Positions 7,561 through 14,523 of a DNA stretch of 64,000 nt are shown in pieces (positions within the stretch are counted from its first letter, which is position 1; every line of letters starts with the position of its first letter). The notes under the pieces are model-generated. The model saw nothing but the letters and a program-made list of their open reading frames with translations, searched no databases and was not told the origin of the DNA. Position numbers and translations under genes: made by a program. The DNA is from JBGTFE01 sp041747435 (lineage in GTDB: Bacteria; Acidobacteriota; Blastocatellia; Pyrinomonadales; Pyrinomonadaceae), in the NCBI GenBank assembly GCA_041747435.1, contig JBGTFE010000096.1:8629-72628 (forward strand), written 5' to 3'.

Positions 7561-8214
7561 TTATTTCAAAGCCTCGTACGCCTTTTTAAGCGCGATAAAA
7601 TCGTCCTGGTTTCCGCCGGGCGAGTCCGGATGCAAAACGCGCGCGGCTTTTTGATACGCAGTTTTCGCGACGGCTTTATCGGACAAAATCGCGTCGACGC
7701 CAAAACCGGAATATTTCGAAAGGATCTGCGCCGCGGCGTCCGGCGTTGAGGTTTTTCCTTCGGCGGATGGTAAGGCGAGGCGCTTTACCATATCTTGAAA
7801 TTTCATCACGCCGTAACGCTCGACGGCGCGAAGATTTTGGAGGGAAAGCGCGATCGCCCGGAGATTATCCTGCCAATCGTCAAACGTATCGCACGGATAA
7901 GTTACCGGCTGAATTTTTATCTTGTCTTTATTCGTGCCAGGAATGGGAGTGCGCTCGGTGATCAGATCGAAACTGAGCTTCACGCCTTGTTTGTAAGGTC
8001 TGGCGTCTGCGCGAAGCTGCCCGTCCAAGCGGATCTCGCCCGGACGCACGAACATTTCGATCCGTAGGCTATCCGAACGAATATCCAGATGATCTAATTC
8101 ACGCTCGAGTAATTTTTTAGTTTGATTGTACGCAGCGCGAAACGTGGAGCGCTTCGGATATTTCGTTTCTTCCCCGTTCCAGTTTTTGATCGCTTTAATT
8201 TGAATTCTTAACAT
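7561..8214 (-). CDS. phage protein with a C-terminal J domain
   Basis: A 217-residue protein. The last 50 residues contain AYQKAARVLHPDSPGGNQDD followed by an amphipathic helix, the HPD loop (His195-Pro196-Asp197) and flanking helices of a DnaJ domain. The N-terminal 150 residues are strand-rich and unassigned. J domains stimulate Hsp70 ATPase. Such proteins are known from phages and integrative elements, presumably recruiting host DnaK to remodel replication or transposition complexes. Confidence 0.7.
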   Translation of the reverse strand: MLRIQIKAIKNWNGEETKYPKRSTFRAAYNQTKKLLERELDHLDIRSDSLRIEMFVRPGEIRLDGQLRADARPYKQGVKLSFDLITERTPIPGTNKDKIKIQPVTYPCDTFDDWQDNLRAIALSLQNLRAVERYGVMKFQDMVKRLALPSAEGKTSTPDAAAQILSKYSGFGVDAILSDKAVAKTAYQKAARVLHPDSPGGNQDDFIALKKAYEALK

Positions 8215-8444
8215 TTTTCACCGTATCCTTCCAATTTCAGAAGCGACGCTTTGACCGCTTTTTCGAGTTTCAAGTCCTGCCGGGAGCGAGCTGCGCCGTC
8301 GACGGCGTTCATCCGGTCAAATGATGTAATTCGCCGCTCGATATATTCGATCCGGCGCTCGACAAATTTAAGCTGTGCCGCGAGCGATGTGTCGAATTTT
8401 TTCTTTACTTTAGACTCGGACACATTCTTCCTCGCATTTCTCAC
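8208..8444 (-). CDS. small coiled-coil protein
   Basis: 78 residues, rich in Lys, Arg and Glu, with a predicted coiled coil (QLKFVERRIEYIERRITSF). It overlaps the preceding gene by about 35 bases and the following J-domain gene by 7. No known family. Confidence 0.5.
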   Translation of the reverse strand: MRNARKNVSESKVKKKFDTSLAAQLKFVERRIEYIERRITSFDRMNAVDGAARSRQDLKLEKAVKASLLKLEGYGEKC

Positions 8445-8784
8445 GCTCTAGGCGTTTTACGGTGTTCAGTTCGATGTGAGCGGCGCGCCAGAGAACCTCG
8501 TGGAGATGCTCGCCGTCTTCACAGCGGCGCTGACCGTCTGCGCCCGTCCATTTAACGACGTACCAAAACCCCGAGCGTGATTCCGGGACGCATTGAATGA
8601 TCACCGTGAAATCGTTTTTGCGCGAGACGAATTGCTCCGGATCGTAGCCTTCGCTTTCAGCGATGCGGCGGTCGGCGGCGGCGCCGTTTCGCGCCATATC
8701 GCGCCCGAAAGATTTTAGATCAAGCGAAGCCCACGGCGTGTGATCGCGCCGGTCGCGGACGTCCTGTTCGAATTTTGCGGTCAT
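8410..8784 (-). CDS. hypothetical phage protein
   Basis: 124 residues, with a charged N-terminal helix and a strand-rich centre (DFTVIIQCVPESRSGFWYVV). The reading frame sits between GemA and the coiled-coil gene in an unbroken operon with a short spacing. No family recognised. Confidence 0.5.
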   Translation of the reverse strand: MTAKFEQDVRDRRDHTPWASLDLKSFGRDMARNGAAADRRIAESEGYDPEQFVSRKNDFTVIIQCVPESRSGFWYVVKWTGADGQRRCEDGEHLHEVLWRAAHIELNTVKRLEREKCEEECVRV

Positions 8785-8791
8785 AATTTCC

Positions 8792-9496
8792 TTACCGATC
8801 GATCCCGAGTTTTTGTTTAAGTACCGGGATGTATTTCGCCGTCATTTTCCGCGAGATCTTCACGTCAGCGCCGAGCGATTTTTTCAGATCGCGGTGCGCG
8901 GCGATGTTCAGCATTTGGATCGTCAGCGCCGTCGCCTGATCGAACCGAAGCATTTCAAAGGTCGTCGCCTTAAAACGCGGTTTCAAGAAATTCGCGCGGC
9001 GCTCGGGCGTCCAGCCAAGATAATCTTCGAGCTTGCGAAGCGTGAAGCGCTGCTCCGGCGACGAAAGGTGGAAGATCTCCGCGCCGCCTGCAGGAGGCTC
9101 GTAACGGACGAGCTTGCCTTCTGCGATCAGCTCTTCCTGGCGCAATTTGGCGCGTTGGCGCACGTCGTGCGGAATAATCGAAACCAAGTCCGTCGATTCT
9201 GGTATTTTATGGATCTTGCGAAACGCGCTCTCATTTGCCTTGCCGGTCAACCGCCTCATCTCCTCGAGAACGCGCCCGATTTGCGGGTCGGAGATATCTG
9301 TCGTCGATTCGAGTTTACGCAGCCCGAGGAAATTCTTTATCCACTTAAGCCGCTCGGCGCGGATCGTATCTTTATCTTCGAGATCCAAATCGGGTCGCAT
9401 TTGTTTGAACAAAATATTCAGCGCCGCGTAAGCGCCGTTCCGCGATTGGCGCGACATTGAACGCTGATTGGCATTGTATTTTCTGGCTGTTGACAT
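8792..9496 (-). CDS. GemA-like regulatory protein (Mu gp16 family, DUF1018)
   Basis: About 234 residues. The start at 9496 (MSTARKYNANQRSMSR) is preferred because a GAGGAGG ribosome site lies just upstream; an in-frame ATG at 9514 overlaps the dnaN stop and precedes that site. Family hallmarks are the ERLKWIKNFLGL helix followed by DPQIGRVLEEMRRLTG, and the C-terminal KLEDYLGWTPERRANFLKPR. Mu GemA alters host gene expression and supercoiling; its detailed role is unclear. It lies directly behind the beta-clamp gene. Confidence 0.75.
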   Translation of the reverse strand: MSTARKYNANQRSMSRQSRNGAYAALNILFKQMRPDLDLEDKDTIRAERLKWIKNFLGLRKLESTTDISDPQIGRVLEEMRRLTGKANESAFRKIHKIPESTDLVSIIPHDVRQRAKLRQEELIAEGKLVRYEPPAGGAEIFHLSSPEQRFTLRKLEDYLGWTPERRANFLKPRFKATTFEMLRFDQATALTIQMLNIAAHRDLKKSLGADVKISRKMTAKYIPVLKQKLGIDR

Positions 9497-9510
9497 AACG
9501 TTAAACCTCC

Positions 9511-10695
9511 TCAAACCCGCAGCGGCATCAAGATATATTTATAATCGTCGTCGCCGTCGACGGTGAATACCGTTTGCGCGTCGGCGTCCTTGTAGCTCAG
9601 CGAAACGCGCGGCGATCCGGCAGATTCTTTGACCTTTACCTTGTCGCCTTCGGTTTCCTGTTCGGCGCGAGATTCCGCGCCGGCTGCGGTGACGACGGCG
9701 AGAAAATCGCTCAAATATTTGTGATTAAATCCGAACGTGGTGCCATCGCCGTCGCCTTCGAACGCCGCGAGCGCGACGGCTTCGCGAGCTTCGCCTTCTT
9801 CCGCGCTTTGCGATTCGATCAAAACCTCGCCGGCATCGATCGACAATCGAATAGACAGGAGTCTTTGATCGGACATCAGCGCGACGCGCCGGACGGCATT
9901 TTTTATTTCGACCGCGTCGAACGATGCGATTTTATCGTTGTCTTTGGGAATGAGGATTTCGTAGTTCGGGAACGTGCCGGTGAGCTTTCGCGCGGTCAGC
10001 AGGCGACCATCGACCTCAAAATAGATGTGGTTCTTGTCTTCGCCGAAACCGATCTCGCCGCGATAGCCGCCGGAGATCTTCGCGAATTCGAGCAGCGCCT
10101 TTTTTGGGATCAGCACGTCCATCGGCTCGACGGTCGCGCCAGCCGGAATCGGCGTTTCGATCAAGGCGAGCCGGTGACCGTCGGTCGTGACCATTCGCAC
10201 GGTCTTGGCGTCGATCTCGAACTTTGCGCCGGAAAGCGTGAAACGCGATTGCTCGTTCGTGATCGCAAAAGACGTGCTCGAAATAAAGCGGTTGAATATC
10301 TCGCCGGGAAGTTTAAGCGGCGCGGATTTGAACTGCGCGGTTTCGGGAAACTTATCGGCTTCGACGGCGGCGAGGCGGAAATTCGATCTGCCGCACGACA
10401 TTTTCACCCAGGCATTCGCCTCTTTTTCGAAATGCACGTCGTCGGATTCAAGCAGCCGGACGATATCGAAAAGCTTACGCGCCTGAACGCAGATCTTACC
10501 GGGTTCGGCGATCTCCGCCGGCGCTTCGCAGCGCAGCGTAATATCGAGATCGGTTCCGGTGATTCGGATGGCGTTTTCGCCGAGCGATTCGAGCAAAACA
10601 TTCGAGAGTACGGGAATGACAGTCGTTCTTTCGAGAACACCCTGGACGAGCGAAAGTTCATAAGCCAATAGTTTTCTGTCAATTTTGAATTTCAT
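9511..10695 (-). CDS. dnaN: phage-encoded DNA polymerase III beta sliding clamp
   Basis: About 394 residues from the ATG at 10695 (MKFKIDRKLLAYELSLVQGV), which is preceded by AAGGAG; the in-frame upstream ATG at 10734 looks too early. The sequence aligns by pattern with all three clamp domains: TTVIPVLSNVLLE near the first, VRMVTTDGHRLALIETPIP in the middle, and a final YILMPLRV like the host YVVMPMR ending. An insertion rich in charge (EQETEGDKVKVKE) lies near the C-terminus. A full clamp in a transposable phage is unusual, since Mu relies on the host clamp. It could redirect host polymerases to phage forks. Confidence 0.85.
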   Translation of the reverse strand: MKFKIDRKLLAYELSLVQGVLERTTVIPVLSNVLLESLGENAIRITGTDLDITLRCEAPAEIAEPGKICVQARKLFDIVRLLESDDVHFEKEANAWVKMSCGRSNFRLAAVEADKFPETAQFKSAPLKLPGEIFNRFISSTSFAITNEQSRFTLSGAKFEIDAKTVRMVTTDGHRLALIETPIPAGATVEPMDVLIPKKALLEFAKISGGYRGEIGFGEDKNHIYFEVDGRLLTARKLTGTFPNYEILIPKDNDKIASFDAVEIKNAVRRVALMSDQRLLSIRLSIDAGEVLIESQSAEEGEAREAVALAAFEGDGDGTTFGFNHKYLSDFLAVVTAAGAESRAEQETEGDKVKVKESAGSPRVSLSYKDADAQTVFTVDGDDDYKYILMPLRV

Positions 10696-10909
10696 TTTTC
10701 CATCTCCTTCCTTTCTTTTTAAAGAGATTTTCAACTTCTTCGCCGAGCGTTTCGAGAAATTCTTTTTCCTCGTCGGTCGTCGCCTCGATGTAAAGAAAAC
10801 TCAGCGGCGCGTCTTCCTTATAAAACTGCGTGCGAAAAAATTCTTCCGTCAGTTTTTTTGCCCGCTCACGGACAAAATCTTCATTTTTCGATTCAATAAT
10901 AAAAACCAT
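10679..10909 (-). CDS. small acidic helical protein
   Basis: 76 residues, mostly charged helices (RERAKKLTEEFFRTQFYKED, EEKEFLETLGEEVENLFKK). Its end overlaps the start of dnaN, so the two are coupled. A clamp-associated role is possible from position alone. Confidence 0.5.
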   Translation of the reverse strand: MVFIIESKNEDFVRERAKKLTEEFFRTQFYKEDAPLSFLYIEATTDEEKEFLETLGEEVENLFKKKGRRWKNEIQN

Positions 10910-10919
10910 TTTGTCGCCT

Positions 10920-11360
10920 TTAATTCTGCGGAATATCCACGAGTCTCATCTGACCGGCGAGATGCGGATACGTCCGTTTTGTCATTTTTTCAATGGTGTT
11001 TATTTCGCTCAGTATTTGCGACCACCACATTCTTCTAAACTCGGTAAATTCGGCTTCCGAGCGACACCAGTAATAGCCTTCCGGCTTTGAGCGCCGCGTT
11101 AAGATCGGGAAACCGCGGTCGTCGCGCAGGCGTTTGATTATCAACTTCAGCCGCCGAAAATTGAGTGTCTGATCTAATGAATCGGCGACGGCGGCGACGA
11201 TCTCGTTCGTTTTCAAAGGTCGGTCGCTCGCGGCTTCGAAAAGAAGAGATGCGATAAACTTTTCCAGTTCGCTCATCGGCTCGCCGCCGACCGGCGAGAT
11301 CATCTCTTCTTCAAAAAGCTCAAACGCGAACGATAATTGTTCCGCCGTCGACGACATCAT
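10920..11360 (-). CDS. winged-helix DNA-binding protein
   Basis: 146 residues. The middle (PLKTNEIVAAVADSLDQTLN, then LKLIIKRLRDDRGFPILTRR and EGYYWCRSEAEFTEF) reads as a winged helix-turn-helix with a wing ending GYYW. That ending is common in phage replication or regulatory proteins that resolve alternative growth states. A C-terminal helix follows. The role is inferred from fold and context. Confidence 0.55.
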   Translation of the reverse strand: MMSSTAEQLSFAFELFEEEMISPVGGEPMSELEKFIASLLFEAASDRPLKTNEIVAAVADSLDQTLNFRRLKLIIKRLRDDRGFPILTRRSKPEGYYWCRSEAEFTEFRRMWWSQILSEINTIEKMTKRTYPHLAGQMRLVDIPQN

Positions 11361-11364
11361 TTTT

Positions 11365-12090
11365 CTAAACCGCCAAATGTTCCGCGCCCGGCGCTGCCGG
11401 AATTATTTCGTGCTCGTCGGTGTAGTTGTCGAGCCAGTTGATCACGGCGAGCCGTTCGGTTTCATTCAGCGCGGCGGCAGTATTCGTGCCGAATTTTTCC
11501 TGAAGCTTTTCACGATAACGCGTGATGTCGAGCCCGCCGTCTTCGAGCTTCAGGACAAGACCTTTTTCGGCAGCAAGCTTGTGGATCACGCCGAGCTGGT
11601 CGGTCCGGCGTTTCGCTTCTGCGAGAACCGGTTCGCTTTCATTGCGGCGGCGCTGCGCGGCTTCGAGCTCGCGTCCGAAATCGACCTCGGAAGGATGAAA
11701 TCCGGCTGCCTTTAACGCCGCGCTCAAGGCGCGTCCGCCGGCGAGCTTATGCGGGTCAAAAATTTCGTCTGTTTCCGGATGCTGTTCGTCGATCATAGCG
11801 ACGCCGGGACGCGTGAACACGCGGTTTTGCGTGTCGATCACCGTTGCCGTATAGACAAACTGCTGAGTCAATTCAATGAGCTGGTTGTAATCGACCGAGC
11901 TGCTTTGATAACCCGGAATCTGCCGGGCAATCTTTTCCAAAAGGCTCGCCGGAATCCAGGGATCGAGCGGATCCTCTTTATTTAGAAAAAGGACGCGGCT
12001 GCCGTCAATTTTGAAATTGGTTACTAACGTCGAAACAATTTTCTGCTGCGCCGGCGTTCGTGTTTGCGGTGCTTTTGTTTGTGTCATCAT
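11365..12090 (-). CDS. hypothetical early phage protein
   Basis: 241 residues. An N-terminal domain (QQKIVSTLVTNFKIDGSRVL, then IARQIPGYQSSSVDYNQLIE and the RVFTRPGVAMIDEQH motif) is followed by DPHKLAGGRALSAALKAAGF and a charged helical C-terminus. The arrangement of a beta domain and a conserved RALxxALxxAG helix recalls annealing proteins of the Rad52/Erf type, but I cannot assign it. A GGAG ribosome site precedes the MM start. Confidence 0.45.
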   Translation of the reverse strand: MMTQTKAPQTRTPAQQKIVSTLVTNFKIDGSRVLFLNKEDPLDPWIPASLLEKIARQIPGYQSSSVDYNQLIELTQQFVYTATVIDTQNRVFTRPGVAMIDEQHPETDEIFDPHKLAGGRALSAALKAAGFHPSEVDFGRELEAAQRRRNESEPVLAEAKRRTDQLGVIHKLAAEKGLVLKLEDGGLDITRYREKLQEKFGTNTAAALNETERLAVINWLDNYTDEHEIIPAAPGAEHLAV

Positions 12091-12313
12091 TTTTTTCTCC
12101 GGTTTTTTGATTTAGCAAGTGCCGTGATAACGCCGCGCAAAGCCGCGAAGCCAGCGCGTAAGAGCGACCGCCGCAAACGGCACAACAGCCGACGGTCGTC
12201 AATTTTGTTTTTACCGGGAGCAGATCGTCGCCGGCGCAATCGCCGCACACAATCAGAACCGGTAATTCGCGCGGAAGCGCCGCGCTCGAAACTCTGTCAA
12301 AGATTTTTAGCAT
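12005..12313 (-). CDS. zinc-finger-like small protein
   Basis: 102 residues. It has two cysteine pairs, VCGDC near residue 23 and CCAVCGG near residue 43, separated by about 20 residues, consistent with a single zinc site. Its ATG overlaps the stop of the preceding gene, and its C-terminal part overlaps the start of the next gene by 86 bases, so the last third may not be conserved. Function unknown. Confidence 0.5.
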   Translation of the reverse strand: MLKIFDRVSSAALPRELPVLIVCGDCAGDDLLPVKTKLTTVGCCAVCGGRSYALASRLCAALSRHLLNQKTGEKNDDTNKSTANTNAGAAENCFDVSNQFQN

Positions 12314-12561
12314 TTCGACTCCTCGATCATCGGGAGATCTTCTTCGGTCAGTATTCGGTCGAGAAGCTGGAGCTGGCGGAGGGAGTTCGAAACCGCTGTG
12401 AACTGCGCGATATCGCTATGCGCGGTTTCTTTGTGAATCGGTTTTCGAATGCGTTTTGCATGTTGGCTGTAACCCTCGACAATGTCTTCAATAAATTCGA
12501 TCTGTTCTTCGATCGTGTATTCGCGTTCTTCCTGTTCCATGAGTTCGTCGGTTACTTGCAT
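12307..12561 (-). CDS. small acidic phage protein
   Basis: 84 residues from the ATG at 12561, which has an AGGAGG site at good spacing; an in-frame GTG lies three codons upstream. It is helical and acidic (DELMEQEEREYTIEEQIEFI). It is the first gene after a REP-like element inserted in the operon. No family assigned. Confidence 0.5.
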   Translation of the reverse strand: MQVTDELMEQEEREYTIEEQIEFIEDIVEGYSQHAKRIRKPIHKETAHSDIAQFTAVSNSLRQLQLLDRILTEEDLPMIEESKC

Positions 12562-12578
12562 CTTCCACACCTCCTATA

Positions 12579-12611
12579 GTTCAACCGGTCGCTACCGCGC
12601 GCGGTTCTGAC
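12579..12611 (-). repeat. REP-like element in the early operon, copy 1
   Basis: On the minus strand, GTCAGAACCGCGCGCGGTAG continuing to CGACCGGTTGAAC. A near-identical copy lies at 16969-17001. The same family is seen in the host at 56825-56851 and, as an inverted pair, inside valS at 61719-61812. It sits just upstream of the ribosome site of the 12307-12561 gene. Confidence 0.7.
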
Positions 12612-12619
12612 AAAAACCG

Positions 12620-12844
12620 TCAAGCATTCGCCGCCTCCACTTGTTTCTGAAACCGCCGCTTGCCGCGCGTCCGCGCCTTCATCAGCCGGTCGCTCGCGTT
12701 TATGCGGCGCGATAAGCTTTTTTGATTCCAGCCCAGAAGATTCGCGGCGTCGTACAAAGTGCTGCACCGGGCAAACGCTTCCTCGACCTCGCTTTCGGTA
12801 AGCGGACGCGGCGGAACCGGATTTTTTAGTTTGAGCGCTTTCAT
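12620..12844 (-). CDS. Fis-type helix-turn-helix protein
   Basis: 74 residues. After a short proline-rich start (LKLKNPVPPRPLTESEVEEA) comes a helix-turn-helix, ARCSTLYDAANLLGWNQKSL followed by SRRINASDRL, much like the Fis/NtrC C-terminal HTH, and a basic tail. It follows transposition gene B by 11 bases. It is probably a DNA-bending or regulatory protein of the early operon. Confidence 0.6.
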   Translation of the reverse strand: MKALKLKNPVPPRPLTESEVEEAFARCSTLYDAANLLGWNQKSLSRRINASDRLMKARTRGKRRFQKQVEAANA

Positions 12845-12855
12845 AAATTCAAACC

Positions 12856-13878
12856 TCAGGCGACCATCAGCCGAGTGCTGGCGTCGTCGATTATTTCCTC
12901 AAGCGTAAAATCGCCTTTTTCGATGGCTTCCTCGTTTTTCTTTATAGACGAGTGAACTCGCGGAAGCAGCATATCGAGATACCGGTGATTTCCCCGAGTG
13001 ATTTCGAAAAATTTTTTAACGACTGCGTCACTCGCCCGATCCCCCAACAAATGACGGACGATCGATTTAACTTCAAAATCCGCTAATTCATCGAAAACGC
13101 AGTGCCACCCGACCCGGCTGATAAGCTGCGCGCGAATATCTTCAGTTTCAGTCGACTTCATAAAGAGATCGAACAGCTTCTTTGTACCAAGGAGGACGAT
13201 TGGCGTGCGGGTCTTTTCCCAGATGTAGCAAATGGTTCCAATCGCCTTTATGTCTAAATAGTTTCCCTGATCGACGATAATCAGCCGCGGAACGCGTTTA
13301 CTAGATAGCCGCTCGCAGATCATATCCTCGAGAAGCGCGATCGGATGGTGAGGGCTTAGCTTCAATTCCATCGCTAATTTTTGCGCGAAATATTTTGCGG
13401 TAATGTTCGGCGAGCAGAGAATCTCGATCGGCATAGTGGTCATTTTGCCGATTTTATATTTCCCGATCGCGACCGATTTCCCAACGCCGGGCGAGCCGTA
13501 GCCGAGGCAAATGAGCTTTTCCTCGACTGCCAGTTTGCAAAGATACTGAAATTTTTGCCATAAAATAGTTTCGGAAAATCCGAGCCTAACGCCGCTTCGC
13601 ACAGCCCCGTCGACTTTTTCACGATAGTTGCGAATTTTTTCTTCGAGGCTCGTGTTTTTTGGATTTACACCGAGACCGCCGCCGACCTTTGGCAGAAAAT
13701 AAGTGCCGTTGAGGTAGGCGTCCAGCGTCGGTCTCGAATAGCCGATGTGGTCGCTGCGCGACAAAACGACGGTTGTTAAATGCGGATGATCGGCGATGTA
13801 GTTTTCCAGCCATTGGCGAAGCTCTTCGTCGCCTACGTCTTTTCCGCCGCCTACAATATTTAGTTTTGCTTCACTCAT
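12856..13878 (-). CDS. transposition target-selection ATPase (MuB-like)
   Basis: A 340-residue AAA+ protein. An N-terminal HTH-like region (SDHIGYSRPTLDAYLNGTYF, residues 42-61) precedes the Walker A motif GYGSPGVGKS (126-135) and the Walker B position RLIIVDQGN (about 198-205), where the usual DEA is DQG. MuB binds target DNA as an ATP-dependent filament, activates the transposase and gives target immunity. It lies two genes downstream of the transposase, as expected for an A-B pair. Confidence 0.85.
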   Translation of the reverse strand: MSEAKLNIVGGGKDVGDEELRQWLENYIADHPHLTTVVLSRSDHIGYSRPTLDAYLNGTYFLPKVGGGLGVNPKNTSLEEKIRNYREKVDGAVRSGVRLGFSETILWQKFQYLCKLAVEEKLICLGYGSPGVGKSVAIGKYKIGKMTTMPIEILCSPNITAKYFAQKLAMELKLSPHHPIALLEDMICERLSSKRVPRLIIVDQGNYLDIKAIGTICYIWEKTRTPIVLLGTKKLFDLFMKSTETEDIRAQLISRVGWHCVFDELADFEVKSIVRHLLGDRASDAVVKKFFEITRGNHRYLDMLLPRVHSSIKKNEEAIEKGDFTLEEIIDDASTRLMVA

Positions 13879-13923
13879 TTCAATTTTTCCTGTTTTTTTG
13901 AACCATTAAATTTCCAAAAATCA

Positions 13924-13991
13924 TTGACTTTTTGTGCCCGGCACGGTTATAAAGACAAAGGTGCTGTATTTACCGTGCCGGTTTTTTACTC
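13924..13991 (+). promoter_or_regulatory. 10-bp inverted repeat with a plus-strand promoter-like sequence
   Basis: A perfect inverted repeat, CCGGCACGGT (13939-13948) and ACCGTGCCGG (13972-13981), is followed by T6. The first arm lies between a TTGACT box (13924-13929) and a TATAAA box (13948-13953) spaced 18 bp apart. The gap between transposition genes A/downstream and B is otherwise empty. It may be an operator, an antisense promoter running toward the transposase gene, or a hairpin terminator on the plus strand. Confidence 0.45.
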
Positions 13992-14019
13992 CGGGCTTTC
14001 CAAATTTCTTTTGAACGGG

Positions 14020-14523
14020 TCATTTGGAAAGCCTTTTGTTTTTGTTCTTCTCGATCAGCTTCGGATTAAGCTCATCGAGTAAATCCCGGATCATCGCAAG
14101 CGCGACGTCGTCCTCGGTCGTAAAATCATCGCCCCTGACGGCGTATGTCTTACCGATGATCGCCGCGACGCGTTCCGGAAACTTCAAATAAAGCGCCGAT
14201 TGCGCTTCGACTGCTGCCAAATTCATCACCTCCTTTCTGCGCCGGCTGCGCTTTTCGAAATGTTGAGCGAGCCGATCGTAGATCCTCCGGAGAAAATCCC
14301 GGTCGAGCGACTTTCGCTTTTCAAACTCTTTTATGCCAGCCCAGTAATTCTGAACGGCTTCCGGGTTCTCGCGGCGGCAAAGCCAGCAAATGACGTTTCG
14401 CCGCAGATCTTTGTTCGAGTTTCGGAATTCATGTTTGGTTCGCGGCTCGCCGCAGGTCGGACATTTCGGGTACCGCGCTTTCTGCGGCAGCTTCACACCG
14501 AATTTTGTAACCGTGTAAACCAT
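14020..14523 (-). CDS. zinc-finger phage protein
   Basis: About 167 residues from the ATG that overlaps the transposase stop as TGATG. It has CPTCGEPRTKHEF near residue 21 and CWLCRREN near residue 46, one zinc site, then a long basic helical region (YDRLAQHFEKRSRRRKEVMN). It lies between transposition genes A and B. No characterised family recognised. Confidence 0.55.
   Translation of the reverse strand: MVYTVTKFGVKLPQKARYPKCPTCGEPRTKHEFRNSNKDLRRNVICWLCRRENPEAVQNYWAGIKEFEKRKSLDRDFLRRIYDRLAQHFEKRSRRRKEVMNLAAVEAQSALYLKFPERVAAIIGKTYAVRGDDFTTEDDVALAMIRDLLDELNPKLIEKNKNKRLSK

Noticed and set aside
9574..10671. 365-codon open frame opposite dnaN
   Set aside because: It mirrors the coding strand of an unmistakable clamp gene, its product is rich in Arg and Asp with no domain pattern, and it lacks a ribosome site.
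12552..12767. 71-codon frame overlapping the Fis-type gene
   Set aside because: Its C-terminus is translated REP DNA and it overlaps a better gene almost entirely.
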